A stretch of DNA of 64,000 bases from Ceratopteris richardii (lineage: Eukaryota > Streptophyta > Polypodiopsida > Polypodiales > Pteridaceae), in NCBI GenBank assembly GCA_020310875.1, contig CM035406.1, positions 228,674,512-228,738,511 on the forward strand, given 5' to 3'. Made by a program: the position numbers and the translations under genes. Under the pieces are notes generated by a model. The model was given only the letters and a program-made list of their open reading frames with translations. It had not been told where the DNA came from and made no database searches. Positions 35,124 to 46,264 of this stretch are shown here, one piece after another (position 1 is the stretch's first letter; each line of letters starts with the position of its first letter).

Positions 35124-35550
35124 TGCAATAGAACGAAGATTACGACCACCACAAGCTTGAGAGATGACTCTCCTCCCAACCAAATGCCTCTATATATAGC
35201 TCTCTCCAGGGGACTACCATCTTGGGCAGGTGAATGCTAATCATCCAAGTGTCAGCCATGTAACTACATGTGCGCCAAGTGTCCAGTGGATGCTTCTAGA
35301 AGGTTCTAGAGCTCTTTGGGCAAAATACTCTTCCCATGTACCTCATGGGGATTGAACCCAAGACCTCGTCCTTCACATCCTTGAGACTTAACCATTAGGC
35401 TAAGTGAATTACTTGTTTACAAGAGTAAATGACCTCCTAGTAAGTCTAAACTTGAGATCTTTGGGCATACACACGGATGACCAAACGGTGTCCGATTTCA
35501 GATCTGTCTGAACCGGCTAGACCCTTGAATCATAGACTTACTTTATTACA
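35124..35550 (-). repeat. 5' LTR of LARD-like element
   Basis: 427 bp, partner of 28914-29340. It carries the TATA box at 35187-35200 and is followed by the target duplication TGTTG. Confidence 0.95.
35340..35410 (-). promoter_or_regulatory. tRNA-like Pol III promoter in LARD 5' LTR
   Basis: Same A box (35392-35402) and B box (35349-35358) as in the 3' LTR. In this LTR they lie upstream of the TATA box on the element's strand, within U3. Confidence 0.6.
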
Positions 35551-35555
35551 TGTTG

Positions 35556-36209
35556 AAGGCACATTCGCAGGGGTATGGCGATGTTAGGGGTGAGGGCACA
35601 CATGTCCTTCAGCTTCTTGATTCTGTTGCTCTTCATTGACTCTGGTATCAAGGGATCGCGATCGGAAGGCACATGGGTGCCATACATCTGAAGAGCTTCG
35701 CTGATTAAAGTAGCATTTAACTCAAACTTCTTCATTTCCTCCTGGTTCGATAGGGAGGGTACCCAGAATGTGCCTGAATGATCTTTATCTCTTGTCGGCT
35801 TCAGTGTGGCAATCAGGTAGTAGCACCTAAGAAAATCCGGTCTGGGCAAAGCTCCACTAAAGTAATCTTGCAATCCCGCTTTCTGCCAAATATCCTGAAG
35901 AGGAGCTGCATTTTGCAATGCTTCAAATTCTCGTGAGAAGAACTGAAAGGTCCACCATACTCCTCCACACTCCATCTTGGACTCCCATATATGATCTGCA
36001 TCTCCCAAGTCTCCTGGCATCTCATTGAACCAATGAGAGTGCCCTTTTACTCTTTCAGTTAGGCCATTTGGTGAATCTAGAATAGGAATTCTCCGCACGT
36101 TCACGAACTCTTCAGGCCGAGCTGTTGGTGGGGCCTCCACCGGCATGGCATCCCAATTGATTTGAGCACCAGAGCGTGCCTGAGAGCTTGTGCCTGCTGC
36201 TGCTGCCAT
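35556..36209 (-). pseudogene. Third ORF of gypsy C, N-terminal part
   Basis: Starts MAAAAGTSS; the start is chosen because element B's counterpart also starts MA and because a strong 3' splice site lies just upstream. The N-terminal domain contains GHSHWF, a downstream PLQDIWQKAGLQDYFSGALP and PDFLRCYYL. These match HWF, PHIEDI/QAGLEAFLKLP and PDFQRC in B's third ORF. The LARD-like element interrupts it at 35550 and the rest lies at 25487-28908. Function unknown; no enzyme motif seen. Confidence 0.7.
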
Positions 36210-36226
36210 GAGAGTAGGTTGCTGAT

Positions 36227-36253
36227 CTGCTGGAAGAAGAAAGGCACATTAGT
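36227..36253 (-). promoter_or_regulatory. Candidate 3' splice site before third ORF of gypsy C
   Basis: On the minus strand a branch-point-like CTAAT (36249-36253) is followed by a pyrimidine run and CAGCAG (a doubled acceptor), about 20 bases before the third-ORF ATG. Element B has an equivalent site at 56466-56490. Confidence 0.55.
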
Positions 36254-36439
36254 GTTGCATAGGAAACAAGATGTAATGGTGTTCCCTTCACAATACTAAC
36301 ATGACAATCCCGAAGGTCAGTGGTTAGTGGTGAAGTGTTTGTGATAGGTGTGAGTGGTGATTAGAGGTCAGTGTCATCCTAGATGCATACTTTGGTTATG
36401 CAATGGGCTCAGAATGCTCCTGTGTTAGAGTGGGCGGAT

Positions 36440-36960
36440 TTACAAAATTGGGTCAAGGGGTTTGATACACGGTTTAATTCTCCAAACTTTGATAGGGGAT
36501 TTGTAGCTCTTAGAGCTAAAGACAGGTAGAGATTTATGAACTAGAGTGTGATGGCTTTGGGACCTTTTGGGCACCCATTTCCAGACATTCCTCGGTTTGA
36601 CTAAGTGTGGTTCGGGATGGTATTTAGGTAGAGTTCCTGCGTTGTTAGCCGAGGGGACTTGTGAGTGTTGAATTATGCCAGTAACTAGAGTTGGAGCTAT
36701 TTGGGCTCGTAAACAGGCCTTGGGCACCCATATGTGTCTAGCATTGGGGCTAGCCGTCATTAATCGTTTAGGGACCCAAATAGACGTGGTGCTCCTAGGA
36801 GGTTGCCTAGGGTACTCCTTCACTTGTGTCCGTGATGGTGTGGCTTGTTTGTTGCCTCCTGGGTTTTCCATCCTTGCGTATCCAGATCTGCTTCGCGCCA
36901 CGAGGTACTCCGTGTTGCACTGGTTGGCGCTCCTGCCACGAGGTACTCCGTGTTGCACTG
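36440..36960 (-). pseudogene. WVPK-repeat region of gypsy C
   Basis: Basic, low-complexity coding stretch after the PR2-like domain with three copies of a W-V-P-K motif (SIWVPKRLM, HIWVPKACL, WKWVPKRSQ). Element B has IWIPKR, IWIPKS and IWVPKD at the same place. Role unknown; possibly a basic tail or nucleic-acid-binding segment of the polyprotein. Confidence 0.6.
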
Positions 36961-37089
36961 GTTGACTCCTGTACCTTTGGTAAGATTGACAATCCTCTGC
37001 ACCATAGAACTTTGGACAAGAACAACATCATTATCTTTATGTGGATTCCTGGAGGGACCAGGAGTTGGTGCCTGTTCTATTGGTTTGAG

Positions 37090-37520
37090 TGCTTGATTTT
37101 CTAATTCAATCGTAAGACGGCTTTGGCCTACCCAAGCCTGAAGAAGTCCACTTCTTAGGTTGAGGTTGACTGAGTGATCATAGATCCAGTCTTGGCCCAA
37201 GACTAGAGGTTCGGTAAGATCCTCGTCTTCACATACTAGCACTTTTGCTGGCATGAGAACCTCTTGTATGCAGAGGGGAAGTTCCACCTCTCCCATGCAA
37301 GGGGTTTCAACACCTCCTAATCCTATTAGATATGCTTCCATGGGTTTTATCTCCAATAGCAGTTGTTGGCAGTAAGAAAGCCGGACTGCACTAGTGGCGG
37401 CACCTGAATCAATTAAAGCTCTCACGCTCGTTGGACTGTCCCCTTGTCCTATTTCTAGGGTCACAAAAGGTCTTCGATCGATTATCTTATGGGAACGTTC
37501 AACGGAAGCCTCACACATGG
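37090..37520 (-). pseudogene. Second retropepsin-like domain (PR2) of gypsy C
   Basis: After the integrase C-terminus comes a domain with VRALIDSGAATSAV (aspartate in a DSG loop), LIGLGGVETPCMGEVELPL and VLGQDWIYDHS. These are the ordered marks of a retropepsin fold: catalytic loop, hydrophobic-Gly motif and ILGxDW-like C-terminus. It is distinct from the usual protease upstream of RT (41590-42020). Element B has the same domain at 55130-55500. Fold assignment is by motif only. Confidence 0.65.
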
Positions 37521-37659
37521 CCATGTGATAACCTGGAGACTCTTGAGGTTCAGGCATAGGCTGATCCCTCCCTTGTCTCCTCAACTTCATTCGTCTGATG
37601 CTCTCTAAGGCCTCTGCCTGTGCTTCTTCTTGAATTCGTTTTTCCTCCTCCTTACGTTG

Positions 37660-39240
37660 CTTAGCCGTATTGAGTTGACGTAGCATTTCCTCTGTGAGGG
37701 GTTCTTGATACAACTTGACTCTGCATCCGCTAATATAGTTTGGGAGAACATCACCCTCTAACGTGGCTAGTTGTACAGCTCCACTTGTGGAGATCCTATT
37801 TATGATCATAGGTCCATAGCCTCTTTTCTCTAATTTTCGTGCATGCTGCTTCAATGTGTAGACTAGGACTAGGTCTCCCGCTTTCAAGCCTTTATCCTTG
37901 ACGTGTGCATCAAAATATGCCTTCTGTCTCTTCTTAGCTGCATATATCCCTGCAGTTGCTCTCAGTCTTGTTTCTCCTAATCGTTCAAGGTCAAAAAGTC
38001 TAGAGGAGAGTTCATGACCCGTCCATTCGTGCTCTTGTGCTGCTTTCAATGTAGGTATTAAGAAGTCCAACGGTAGCACGGCATTTTGGCCAAATACCAT
38101 CTGAAAGGGGGTGGCTTGGAGTACCGTTTTGTAGGCAACTCGGTATGCCCAAACAGCATGGTGTAGCTGTTTGTCCCAATCAGAGCGTTTATTGTTCACT
38201 AATTTTGTCAATACATTGCATAGGATCTTATTGGTGCTTTCGGCTTGCCCGTTGGCTTGAGGGTGATAGGGGGCAGACTTCTTATGTACTACCAAGAATT
38301 CTTGGAGCAGATTTTCAATAACTTCATTCAAGAAGTGAGTGCCCCTGTCACTTACTAACTCTATAGGTAGCCCGTATCTTGTGAATACATTCTCAAACAA
38401 GAATTTAGCAGTTGTCTTAGCATCGTTCTTCGTTGTGGCTTTTACCTCTACCCACTTGGTTAGATAGTCTGTGGCAACGATGATATACTCAGCATGGGAA
38501 CCCTTAGCTGGGGGATTATTAGGGCCTACAAAGTCTATTCCCCACTTAGAGAATGCACGTCCGCCCATCATGGGCTTCAGTGGCATCTCATCTTTGCGTA
38601 TAGGATACTGGGTTCGCTGACAAATCTCACACCTCTTCACATAGGTATGTGCATCCATGTGAAGGGTGGGCCACCAAAATCCTGCAAATAGGATTGCTTT
38701 GATCACCCTATCTGGACCAAAGTGTCCTCCTGCTACACCCTGGTAAGCAGTTTCCAAGATCTTTAGATATTCACTCTCATGAACACATAGTCTCAGGTAA
38801 CCATCTTTTCCGCGCTTGTATAGATTATCACCAATGAGTGAGTAATCTGGGGCCGCTTGTTCTAGACTTCTTTGTCTCGTCAAGGTCATATCTTGAGGGA
38901 ATGTTTTCGTCCTCAGAAACGCCACTAGTGGCTCGCTCCAATCTGGCACTAGAGACACGCGATAAAGGGTGGCATGTTCCATTGGTGGCTTAGTGCGACA
39001 AATTGGGCATTCCTTGCACATTCTATGGACGTCTGCTTCCATAGTTGGCTAGTACACTCCAAGTCTCCTCAATGTTTGTAGGGTTCGTTGTTTTGAGTAG
39101 TGTTGCTCTAATGCACCTACATGTGCTAATTGCAACCACTTCGCGTGCTCGTCCTCTTCCACACAACAAGCCAAGATCCCTTGATCCGTGTGCTTGTACA
39201 TACTTCCTGCCATGATGTGATACTTTTGGGCTTTTACTAC
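37660..39240 (-). pseudogene. int: Integrase of gypsy C with two HHCC modules
   Basis: HHCC-1 (about 38985-39240) carries CVEEDEHAKWLQLAHVGALE and ends CKECPIC. HHCC-2 (about 38600-38800) has AYQGVAGGHF and YVKRCEICQ. The rve core (about 38100-38570) shows KWGIDFVGPNNPP, ATDYLTKWVE, LVSDRGTHF and SAPYHPQANGQAE. The C-terminal SH3-like domain (LKAGDLVLVYTLKQHARKLE, YGPMIINRIS) lies near 37690-37960. The two zinc modules are about 80-residue duplicates of each other. Broken element. Confidence 0.85.
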
Positions 39241-39379
39241 CTCTCTATCCTGTGTGACCATTACTGAGTGGTTAGGCTCGTAGGTTAATACTGGCACTAA
39301 TGGCTTAGCCCACTGCGGTACAACTTCCAAGTTAAACAAGTAAGCATCAGGTAAGTCATCTAACACTCCTTGTGGGGCT

Positions 39380-40600
39380 TCTCCTGATGTGAGCCTTGAG
39401 AGATGATCTGCTCTCAGGTGAGTTCTGCCTTTCCTCACTACTACCTCAAAGTCATACTCCATGAGTAAGAGAAACCATCTTACTAATCTGCCTGTATTAC
39501 ATGGCTTGTTTACTAGGTACAGTAGAGCTTGGTGATCAGTAAAAAATTTGAACTTATTTGCAAGCAAATAATGTCTAAACTTTTTAACTGCATATACCAT
39601 GCCTAGTCCTTCTCTCTCCGTAGTGGTATAATTTCGTTCAGCTGCATTCAACTATCTACTAGCATAGGCAATTGGAAGATCCATATTACCTTCACCGGTA
39701 GGTTGCGCGAGTACACACCCAATAGCATAATTGGATGCATCCACGTGGACATGGAATGGCTTATTCCAATCCGGTGTGGTCAAGATTGGTGCTGAACACA
39801 ATCTTCGTTTAAGCTCATTGAAGGAATTCTCACATTCGTCAGTCCACTCAAAGTTAGTCAAAAGTCCATACAGAGGCTTTGCTATGATGGCGTACATGTG
39901 TATAAACCGGCGGTAGTAACCACAATGCCCCATGAAAGCCTGTACTTCCTTGACGTTCTTTGGCCTAGGTAGTTCTGCGATGGCTCTCACTTTCTCTTCC
40001 TCAGTGGATATGCCGTTCTTAGACACTATGTGTCCTAGAATTTTGCCTTGCCTGACCATGAAAACACACTTTCTAGGTTCAAGCAGACTTGATATTCTCT
40101 GCATTTATCAAGGATTTGTCTGAGTTCAGGTATATGGGTCTGTCTAATGTTGGAATGAGCGCACAGATCATCAACATAGACTTCCAAATTCTTCCGCAAG
40201 AACTCTTTAAACACGTGACACATCAATCTTTGAAAGGTAGCACGTGCATTAGTAAGCCCGAATGGCATTACTCGAAAGGCAAATATGCCCCACTCCGTGG
40301 CAAAAGCCGTCTTATGTTGATCCTCTGGAGCAATGGCTACTTGATTGTAGCCCGAAAACCCATCTAGGAAGTTGTACACTTCCTTGCCTGCTACCCTTTC
40401 TAATAGATGCTCAGTGATAGGAAGCGGATAACTATCTCTAATAGTGGCTGCATTAACTTTTTTAAGGTTAATACACACACGTAGTTTTCCATTTTTCTTG
40501 GGCACCACTACAATGGGGGATACCCACTCAGTGTGCTCAATTTCATAGATGAATCTGGCTTCAACCAGTCTATCTATCTCCTCTTTGATCTTAGCAGCAT
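39380..40600 (-). pseudogene. pol: RT and RNase H of gypsy C
   Basis: RT runs from YEIEHTEWVSPIVVVPKKNG through FLDGFSGYNQVAI, MPFGLTNA and the palm motif VYVDDLC to the thumb (GHIVSKNGIST, MGHCGYYRRF). RNase H follows with HVDASNYAIGCVLAQP, NYTTTEREGLGMVYAVKKF, DHQALLYLVNKPCN and LRADHLSR. The RT palm and RNase H motifs are the Ty3/gypsy type with an Athila/Tat-like ending. Broken element. Confidence 0.9.
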
Positions 40601-42020
40601 AGTTATTGTTGTATGTGTAGGGCTTCTGCTTCGAGGGTCTGGCATCTGAGGTCATGGGGATTGTATGTGAACATATATCAGGGTCTACCCCTTTCAAGTC
40701 CTTATAACTCCAAGCAAATACATCTCGGTATTCTCTTAGCAAGGCTATTAGCTCTTGTTCTTCCTCTTCTGTCAGGTCATGACCTATGTACGTGCATCTT
40801 TCTTCTCCTTCCTCAATGGCTACAACTATTTTCTTGGTAGTTTCCTTGCTATCATAGGCTTCTCCTGCTTGTGCCTCACATTTAGGCATTCTTATCATGA
40901 CTCTCCTATCGTCTATCTCATATTTTTTAAAATTTTCAGGGACCTCAAACAAGGATTCTTCTGCCTCCGGAGTGACTTCCTTCTTCTTTTTTTTCTTTCC
41001 TCCGCTCTTAGTAGCTACTTGTGTGGCTAACCTCACCTCATTTGTAAGCTCTCCGTGCCTCTGGGGTTGAAATTCTACTTCATAGAAGTATTCTTCATCT
41101 GATGCAAAAGGTGGGTCCATAATGATTGACTCTAGATCGGAGTCACTCGCATCCTCAAATGCATCAGGGCTAGGTTCGCATTCTTCTAAAACTGCATCTC
41201 CCATGATTGGCTCTATTGAAAAGACTGAAATGTCATAGCCATCCTCATCACAGTGAGGTGTCCACTGCTCTTTATTGATGGCTACATCCATTGTTGCTAG
41301 GATTTCTACCCAGCCATGGGGTTCAAATTCCTCATCAGGAAAGACTACAGGTGCATAGGCTGGGTCTTGAATTGATCTATGGTTTTCTTTTGCACCTACC
41401 TCTCTGGCTTTCTCTCCCTTCTCTTCTTCTACTGCTACCTTACACATCCATAAGTGGGTGTCTTCATGCATCCACGAGGATCCGGATCCTATGGAATGCA
41501 CAGACTCAGTCTCATCTTTGGCTCTATGGATGGGATTCCATTGAATAGGCGGTATGTCTCTATGAGAGTAATCCTTAAGATTGACTTTGGTTGTAACACC
41601 TAGATGTTGCAAATACAAGGAATTGGTTCCCCAATCCTGGACTACTTGCAATTGCCGCATAAATGGCCTTCCCAAAATCATCTCGTAGGCTTGGTTTTTG
41701 CTAAAGTCGCATATAGCAAAAGTATGCTCAAACTCAACCCCACATGTAGTGAGAGTTATTCCTTCTAGCAATCCTAAGGGCCTTTCAATATGACCATCAG
41801 CCATCTGCAATTTCATTCTCGTTGGTCGGAGTGCTGGCTTGCCCCATCGCTTCCATAGGGAAGTTGTAGCAATTGCAACTCCTGCACCTGAGTCCAAAAT
41901 CGCCTTGGTTGTGTAACCCTGATGAGTAACTGGGAGATAGGTATTTCCTTCTTCTCCTTCACTCATGTCTCCTATCTTATCCAATGGTATTTCAAGCACT
42001 GTTCTATGAGATCCTACTTG
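40601..42020 (-). pseudogene. pro: PR1 and PR-RT spacer of gypsy C
   Basis: Retropepsin at about 41590-42020 (KAILDSGAGVAIAT, FMRQLQVVQDWG). Between it and RT is a spacer of roughly 330 residues conserved with element B: VHSIGS, MHEDTHLWMC, RSIQDPAY, DEEFEPHGWVEILATMDV and a CDEDGYD motif, then an acidic stretch and ETTKKIVVAIEEGEERCTYIG. The spacer has no motif I can assign; its conservation implies it did something in the polyprotein. Confidence 0.75.
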
Positions 42021-43230
42021 GGAGCGCGATTTTGCTATGTCTGGCACTTGTTTGGCTACATGTTTCCACACTTCTGGCTTAACTTTGAGTAGCTCTTCTA
42101 AAGTGAGATTGCACTGCACTTTAGTGTTCTTTACTACCTCTGTATTCCTAGGTATGATAGAATCTTCATTTCTTATCATGACTGTGGGCGCTCTCAGACA
42201 AGTAGACTTGGTTTCCCATGGGCCTATGAAATGTGGTAATTCTTGTAGAGAATTAGACTCAAAGTCTAATCTCTCTTGAGAGTGGATGCTCTCATGCTCT
42301 TCATAAATGGATGGGATGTCCTGTGGGAATTGCTCGTGTGCATCATCCACAAGTTCAATGGGAGGAGGGACTTCACTTTCTTTAGCCCATTTGTCTTCTT
42401 GAATCTCTCGTAGGAATTATGGTGTGAACCGATTCATAGAAGATGATGTGTCTGGCTCCGTAGAGTTAGGCACGTAGGCTTCCTGGGGAGGTAGGCTCAT
42501 GTTCTCACTTGCCTTGCCCTTATTTTGAGAGGCGGGTTCCTTTTCTGATTGTGCAATTAGCCTCTCTATTCGTTCTAGTAGTCCATCAAAGTGTAACTGC
42601 GTCTTAGCTGAACTAGAGATGCTAAAGAGGCGACTGGCTTCAAACATAGTTTGAGCCAATTCCACCATCTTAGCACAAATTTTGGTTCGTTCTAGCTCTA
42701 TTTCTGCTCTAGGGTAACACTTTTCATGATTAGTTACGTTTGGCCCTTCTTGGATTCTGGCCTGATATGCTCTAAGCATCATGTTTAGGTCCTCGAGAGT
42801 GGGATCGGCTAGGACGGATCCTACTCTGGGTGGTGGGTGGGTTAAGGGTGGTGTATTGAAAGGTTGGGGAATGGAAGAAGGTGGATAGGCAGGTAAAGGG
42901 AGACGTGGTGGAGGGGTGGTGTGAGAGTGGTTTTGAGATGCGAGTTCACTTATCTTTGCTTTGGTTTCTCTCAAGCTTTCTCAAGTTCGCTCATCTTTTT
43001 TGCCCATTGCCTTTTCATTCTTTCACGACTATCCTTCCAGGCTCTAGTCCTCTTTTTGGTTATGCTCTCTGTTTCACTCACCTCGAGGCTCTTTTCCTGA
43101 CCAACACCTTGGTTTTGTTGTAGTGCTTGGGCTCTTGTGATCACTTGCATAGGTGCGGTGGAAGTCACACTCCCTGTGGAGTCTACAACTAACCCAACAA
43201 CATTGATAGGAGTGATTTTAGGCATGTTAT
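42021..43230 (-). pseudogene. Gag-PR linker of gypsy C
   Basis: Linker with a conserved helical motif shared with B: RVGSVLADP, ARIQEGPNV, HEKCYPR and ERTKICAKMVELAQ. It is preceded by Lys/Arg-rich and Pro-rich stretches and followed by an acidic region leading to PR1 (LTLEELLKVKPEVWK, matching LTLEELLKVKPHLKE in B). Confidence 0.65.
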
Positions 43231-44694
43231 TAGGGTTCTTTGGGCAATCTCGTAGGAGATGCTCTTTCCCGCAGTCTTGACAGAAACCCTGAATTGTTAC
43301 TGGTTGAGGTTGTGTAGGGGCAGGCAGTGGACAATCACGTATAAGGTGATCTCCCTGACATCTGAAGCATGGTCCTCTAGGAAATGGGGGTCGTACCTAC
43401 CTAGGTTGAGGTCTAGAGTTGGGGTTTGTGTACATGACATTGGCATACTCAGGCTCCCCATTATTTTCACTTGGGTCCTCATAATAGTATGACTCATTAT
43501 GCTCGGGTGACTGCATGTAGTAAGCCTGTGGGCTATCAATATGTGTGGAGTTAAAACTATGGTCACTTGGATCACTATCTGATAGCAATGGGGTGACTGG
43601 AACTATGGCTCTGTTCGGATTTTCTTCAGCAGATGCATATTTCACTAGGATCACATTGGTTGGTGCGGGGGGTTGCTGTACTAGGACTGGTTGAGGTCTC
43701 TGGTGCCCTTGATAGGGTGGCTGATAAGTTTGTTGTGGTCTGTTGTATTGTTGTGGTGGGTACTGATTCTGGTATCTACCCTGTTGTGGATATGGCTGAG
43801 GGTAATTTTGCCTAACAGTTTGTTTGTTATATGGGCAGTCTTGTGCAGTGTGGTTGGTGTACCTTCGCTCTATGGTGCAGTACTGGCTACTGGGATTCAC
43901 CTGGGGTTGGGCCATAATGGGACATACATTTGCCATATGGTCACCTCCACAAGTGTAGCACCGCTTAGCTGGGGCAAATCTCGGAATTTGTTTGCTAGAG
44001 ACACCTAGTTTTTGAGCTACCTTCTCTGCAAGTTCCTCAATGGATGTGGATTGACCAGATGTGAGGCTACTAAAGCTATCAGAATCCTTATAGATTTTTG
44101 ACAGTTCTAACTCCTCGCCTAAATTGTCCTCAATGTCTATGCACATGCGCACGCACTCTTCTATCGTTCTGGGGTCCTTCAGATACACATATGACCTGAG
44201 CTTGGTGCTCAACAATCCATCTAAGAACAAGGCCACTTGCTTGGCTCGTGTGGGTAACTCAAGCATCAGGCATCTCTCTAGGTATTGCCTAAACCGTCTT
44301 CCTGCTAGTCTGACAGTCTCTTGAGGTGTTTGCTTGAACCTATGAATTAGTGAGGAAGTGTTGTGCCTTATGCCACTCTTAGAAAACTCAATGATAAATG
44401 CTTCTAGGAGTTGGTCTATGTTTCTGAAATGCCTCTCGTTCAGTGGTTGAAACCACGTAAGGGCAGTGTTCCTAAGGGTTAGCCCAAAAGCATTATATTG
44501 TGTGAATAGGTCCTCTACCTGTTCAGCTTTCAAGACTTGTCTAAATTTTGCCACGTGGTCATAGGGGTCTCCAGTGCCATCGAAGTAATTCTTCATGGAC
44601 TTTACCAGTTGAGTTGGTCTTAAGGTTCTAGTGTGTTCTCTCGGTCTTAGCAAAGAGATATCGTGAGCATTCCTTTGATTCCATGGGGCTCTAT
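43231..44694 (-). pseudogene. gag: Gag of gypsy C, C-terminal portion
   Basis: The capsid-like Gag domain (LRPTQLVKSMKNYFDGTGDP through CVRMCIDIEDNLGEE) is followed by knuckles CYTCGGDHMANVC and CTIERRYTNHTAQDC (43830-43965), a Pro/Gln/Tyr-rich stretch and a second knuckle pair at about 43240-43370. Element B is inserted at 44700; the N-terminal portion of the same Gag is at 61531-62462. The target duplication GTCCC is at 44695-44699. Confidence 0.85.
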
Positions 44695-44699
44695 GTCCC

Positions 44700-45594
44700 T
44701 ATTGCAGCGCTAAAGAAAGCACAAAGCAGAGAAAAAGACGGGCCCCAAAATTTTTCCGATTAGGACATCATATTTTTGTATCATAACCATTCTTGTAATA
44801 TATTTTCCGTTGTAAATGCACTAGAGGAGTCCTCTAGATGCATACCCACAGAAGATTAGAGATCTACCCATGTAAAATAGTAGGAAATTATTCTTTAAGT
44901 AAATAAAGTGCCGGTTTCTTGTGTGAAAGGACCATTTTTAGGGCACAAGTATATAAGTCAAATGTGACTCTTTGTAAAGAACTTTTTGCCATTGTGAGAA
45001 TAGAGAGCACAGAAATTCGAATTTGTGTCTTCTTCACTCTGTATCTTCTTCTATGTGAGCTTGTATGCATGTGTATTGCTTGAAAAGAGTGCTTGTGAGT
45101 GTTGTCTATCCATGAAAGTGTTTATTTGCTGTAGGTAAGGTGTGTGCGAAGTGTAGGAAGTGCTGAAGTGTAGGAAGGTATTTCCCGTGACTCAGTATTT
45201 TGCTCATAACTTGAAGTAGGAGCGTCAGAATTGAGTGAGATCACTGCCATTGGATGCGTCTTCTCGAGAGCTTCGAAACGCATATGCTATTTGCTACATT
45301 TGGAGCTTGGAGCTGTGAGAAAAGTCCAAAATACTAACGGCTGTTGCACCAAGTATCGTGATGCCATGACCAACAGTTGGAGCTTGTTTGGATAAGTCTT
45401 TGCTTTGTTTACACTCTTTGAGTAGTTCATTTGTATTGATCATCACATAATTGCATGTCCTCATACACTCAGCTAGGTTTGCATACTCTTTGGATTGATA
45501 ATTAAAAGCGTGTATCCCCACTATATGCACTTGAGAGGGGATTGAGGTATAGTCTCTTTCTCTGCAAGTCCCTAAGTTGATACTTAGGTCAACA
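44700..45594 (+). repeat. 5' LTR of gypsy B
   Basis: 895 bp, partner of 60631-61525, ending TAGGTCAACA. TATA box at 44949-44957. It includes CAAGTATCGTGA, a word of the leader array, near its 3' part. Confidence 0.95.
44949..44957 (+). promoter_or_regulatory. TATA box in gypsy B 5' LTR
   Basis: GTATATAAG. The same motif is at 60880-60888 in the 3' LTR. It would drive the full-length element RNA. Confidence 0.6.
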
Positions 45595-45601
45595 CACTTT
45601 T

Positions 45602-45619
45602 TGGCACCGTTGCCGGGGA
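45602..45619 (+). other. Primer-binding site of gypsy B (tRNA-Asp-like)
   Basis: TGGCACCGTTGCCGGGGA, seven bases after the LTR. From memory it is one base off the complement of the plant tRNA-Asp 3' end used by several Athila/Tat-type elements. Confidence 0.75.
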
Positions 45620-45645
45620 GTGACGAATCAAACCGAGGCATTCGT

Positions 45646-45658
45646 GTGATGGTAAGTA
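45646..45658 (+). promoter_or_regulatory. Candidate 5' splice site in gypsy B leader
   Basis: GATG|GTAAGTAGC with GT at 45652, about 30 bases after the primer site. Gypsy A has AAG|GTAAGTG in its leader. A weaker donor-like TAG|GTAAGG lies in the LTR near 45134. Confidence 0.5.
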
Positions 45659-46264
45659 GCTTTTTTGCATTGAAGTAAGAGGAGGAGTGGTGATTTTCTC
45701 TTCTTTGTTAAGTCATTTTCAACCGCACTTGCTACTTCTCATTCTTGGAGTGTGTGTAGTGAGTTGTTAGTCTAGGGAAGTGAGTAGAAGGAGTAGAGTA
45801 GGAGTAGTTAGAGAGTAGACCAAGTCATTAGGGTAGAATTTAGTCATTGTTCAGTAAAGTTTCCTTTTTGTAAGCAAGAAAATCCCAAGTATAAAAACCC
45901 AAAAAGAGTCATTTGCAAGTTACTGGTGTTTGAGAGCAAGTATCGTGGGAAGCGACTGTCAAGTATCATGGGCAGAGACAGTCGAGTATCGTTTCAGAGC
46001 TATAGAGAGCTAGGCAGAGTAAAAGAGGGTGCTAGAAGAGCGGGAAAGAACATCAGAGGTGAGCCCTTCTATTGCTAGTTCTTTTTCATCACTCAAAAAT
46101 CAATTTTTGTATGAAACGATCTGCGTCAGGTATCATTTAGGACCAACAGGGTAAAAAAGGTGTGTTTTGATTGATACAGAGAGAGGGGAGAGGGTAGGAG
46201 AGCTAGTACAACAAGTTTATTGAAGCAAAATTAAAAAAATCTCTTTCAAAATTTGTCTAAGGGT

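Larger units (their letters stand above)
28914..35550 (-). mobile_element. Non-autonomous LTR element (LARD-like), no coding capacity, intact ends
   Basis: 6,637-bp element with 427-bp LTRs (28914-29340 and 35124-35550), a perfect 5-bp target duplication TGTTG (28909-28913 and 35551-35555), a tRNA-iMet primer site and a polypurine tract. The 5.8-kb interior has no Gag or Pol similarity and no ORF above about 100 codons, which fits a large retrotransposon derivative mobilised in trans. The LTRs differ at about 2 positions (0.5%), so it is the youngest insertion here. The structural ends look whole. The partner supplying proteins is not identified; the primer type suggests a copia relative. Confidence 0.9.
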
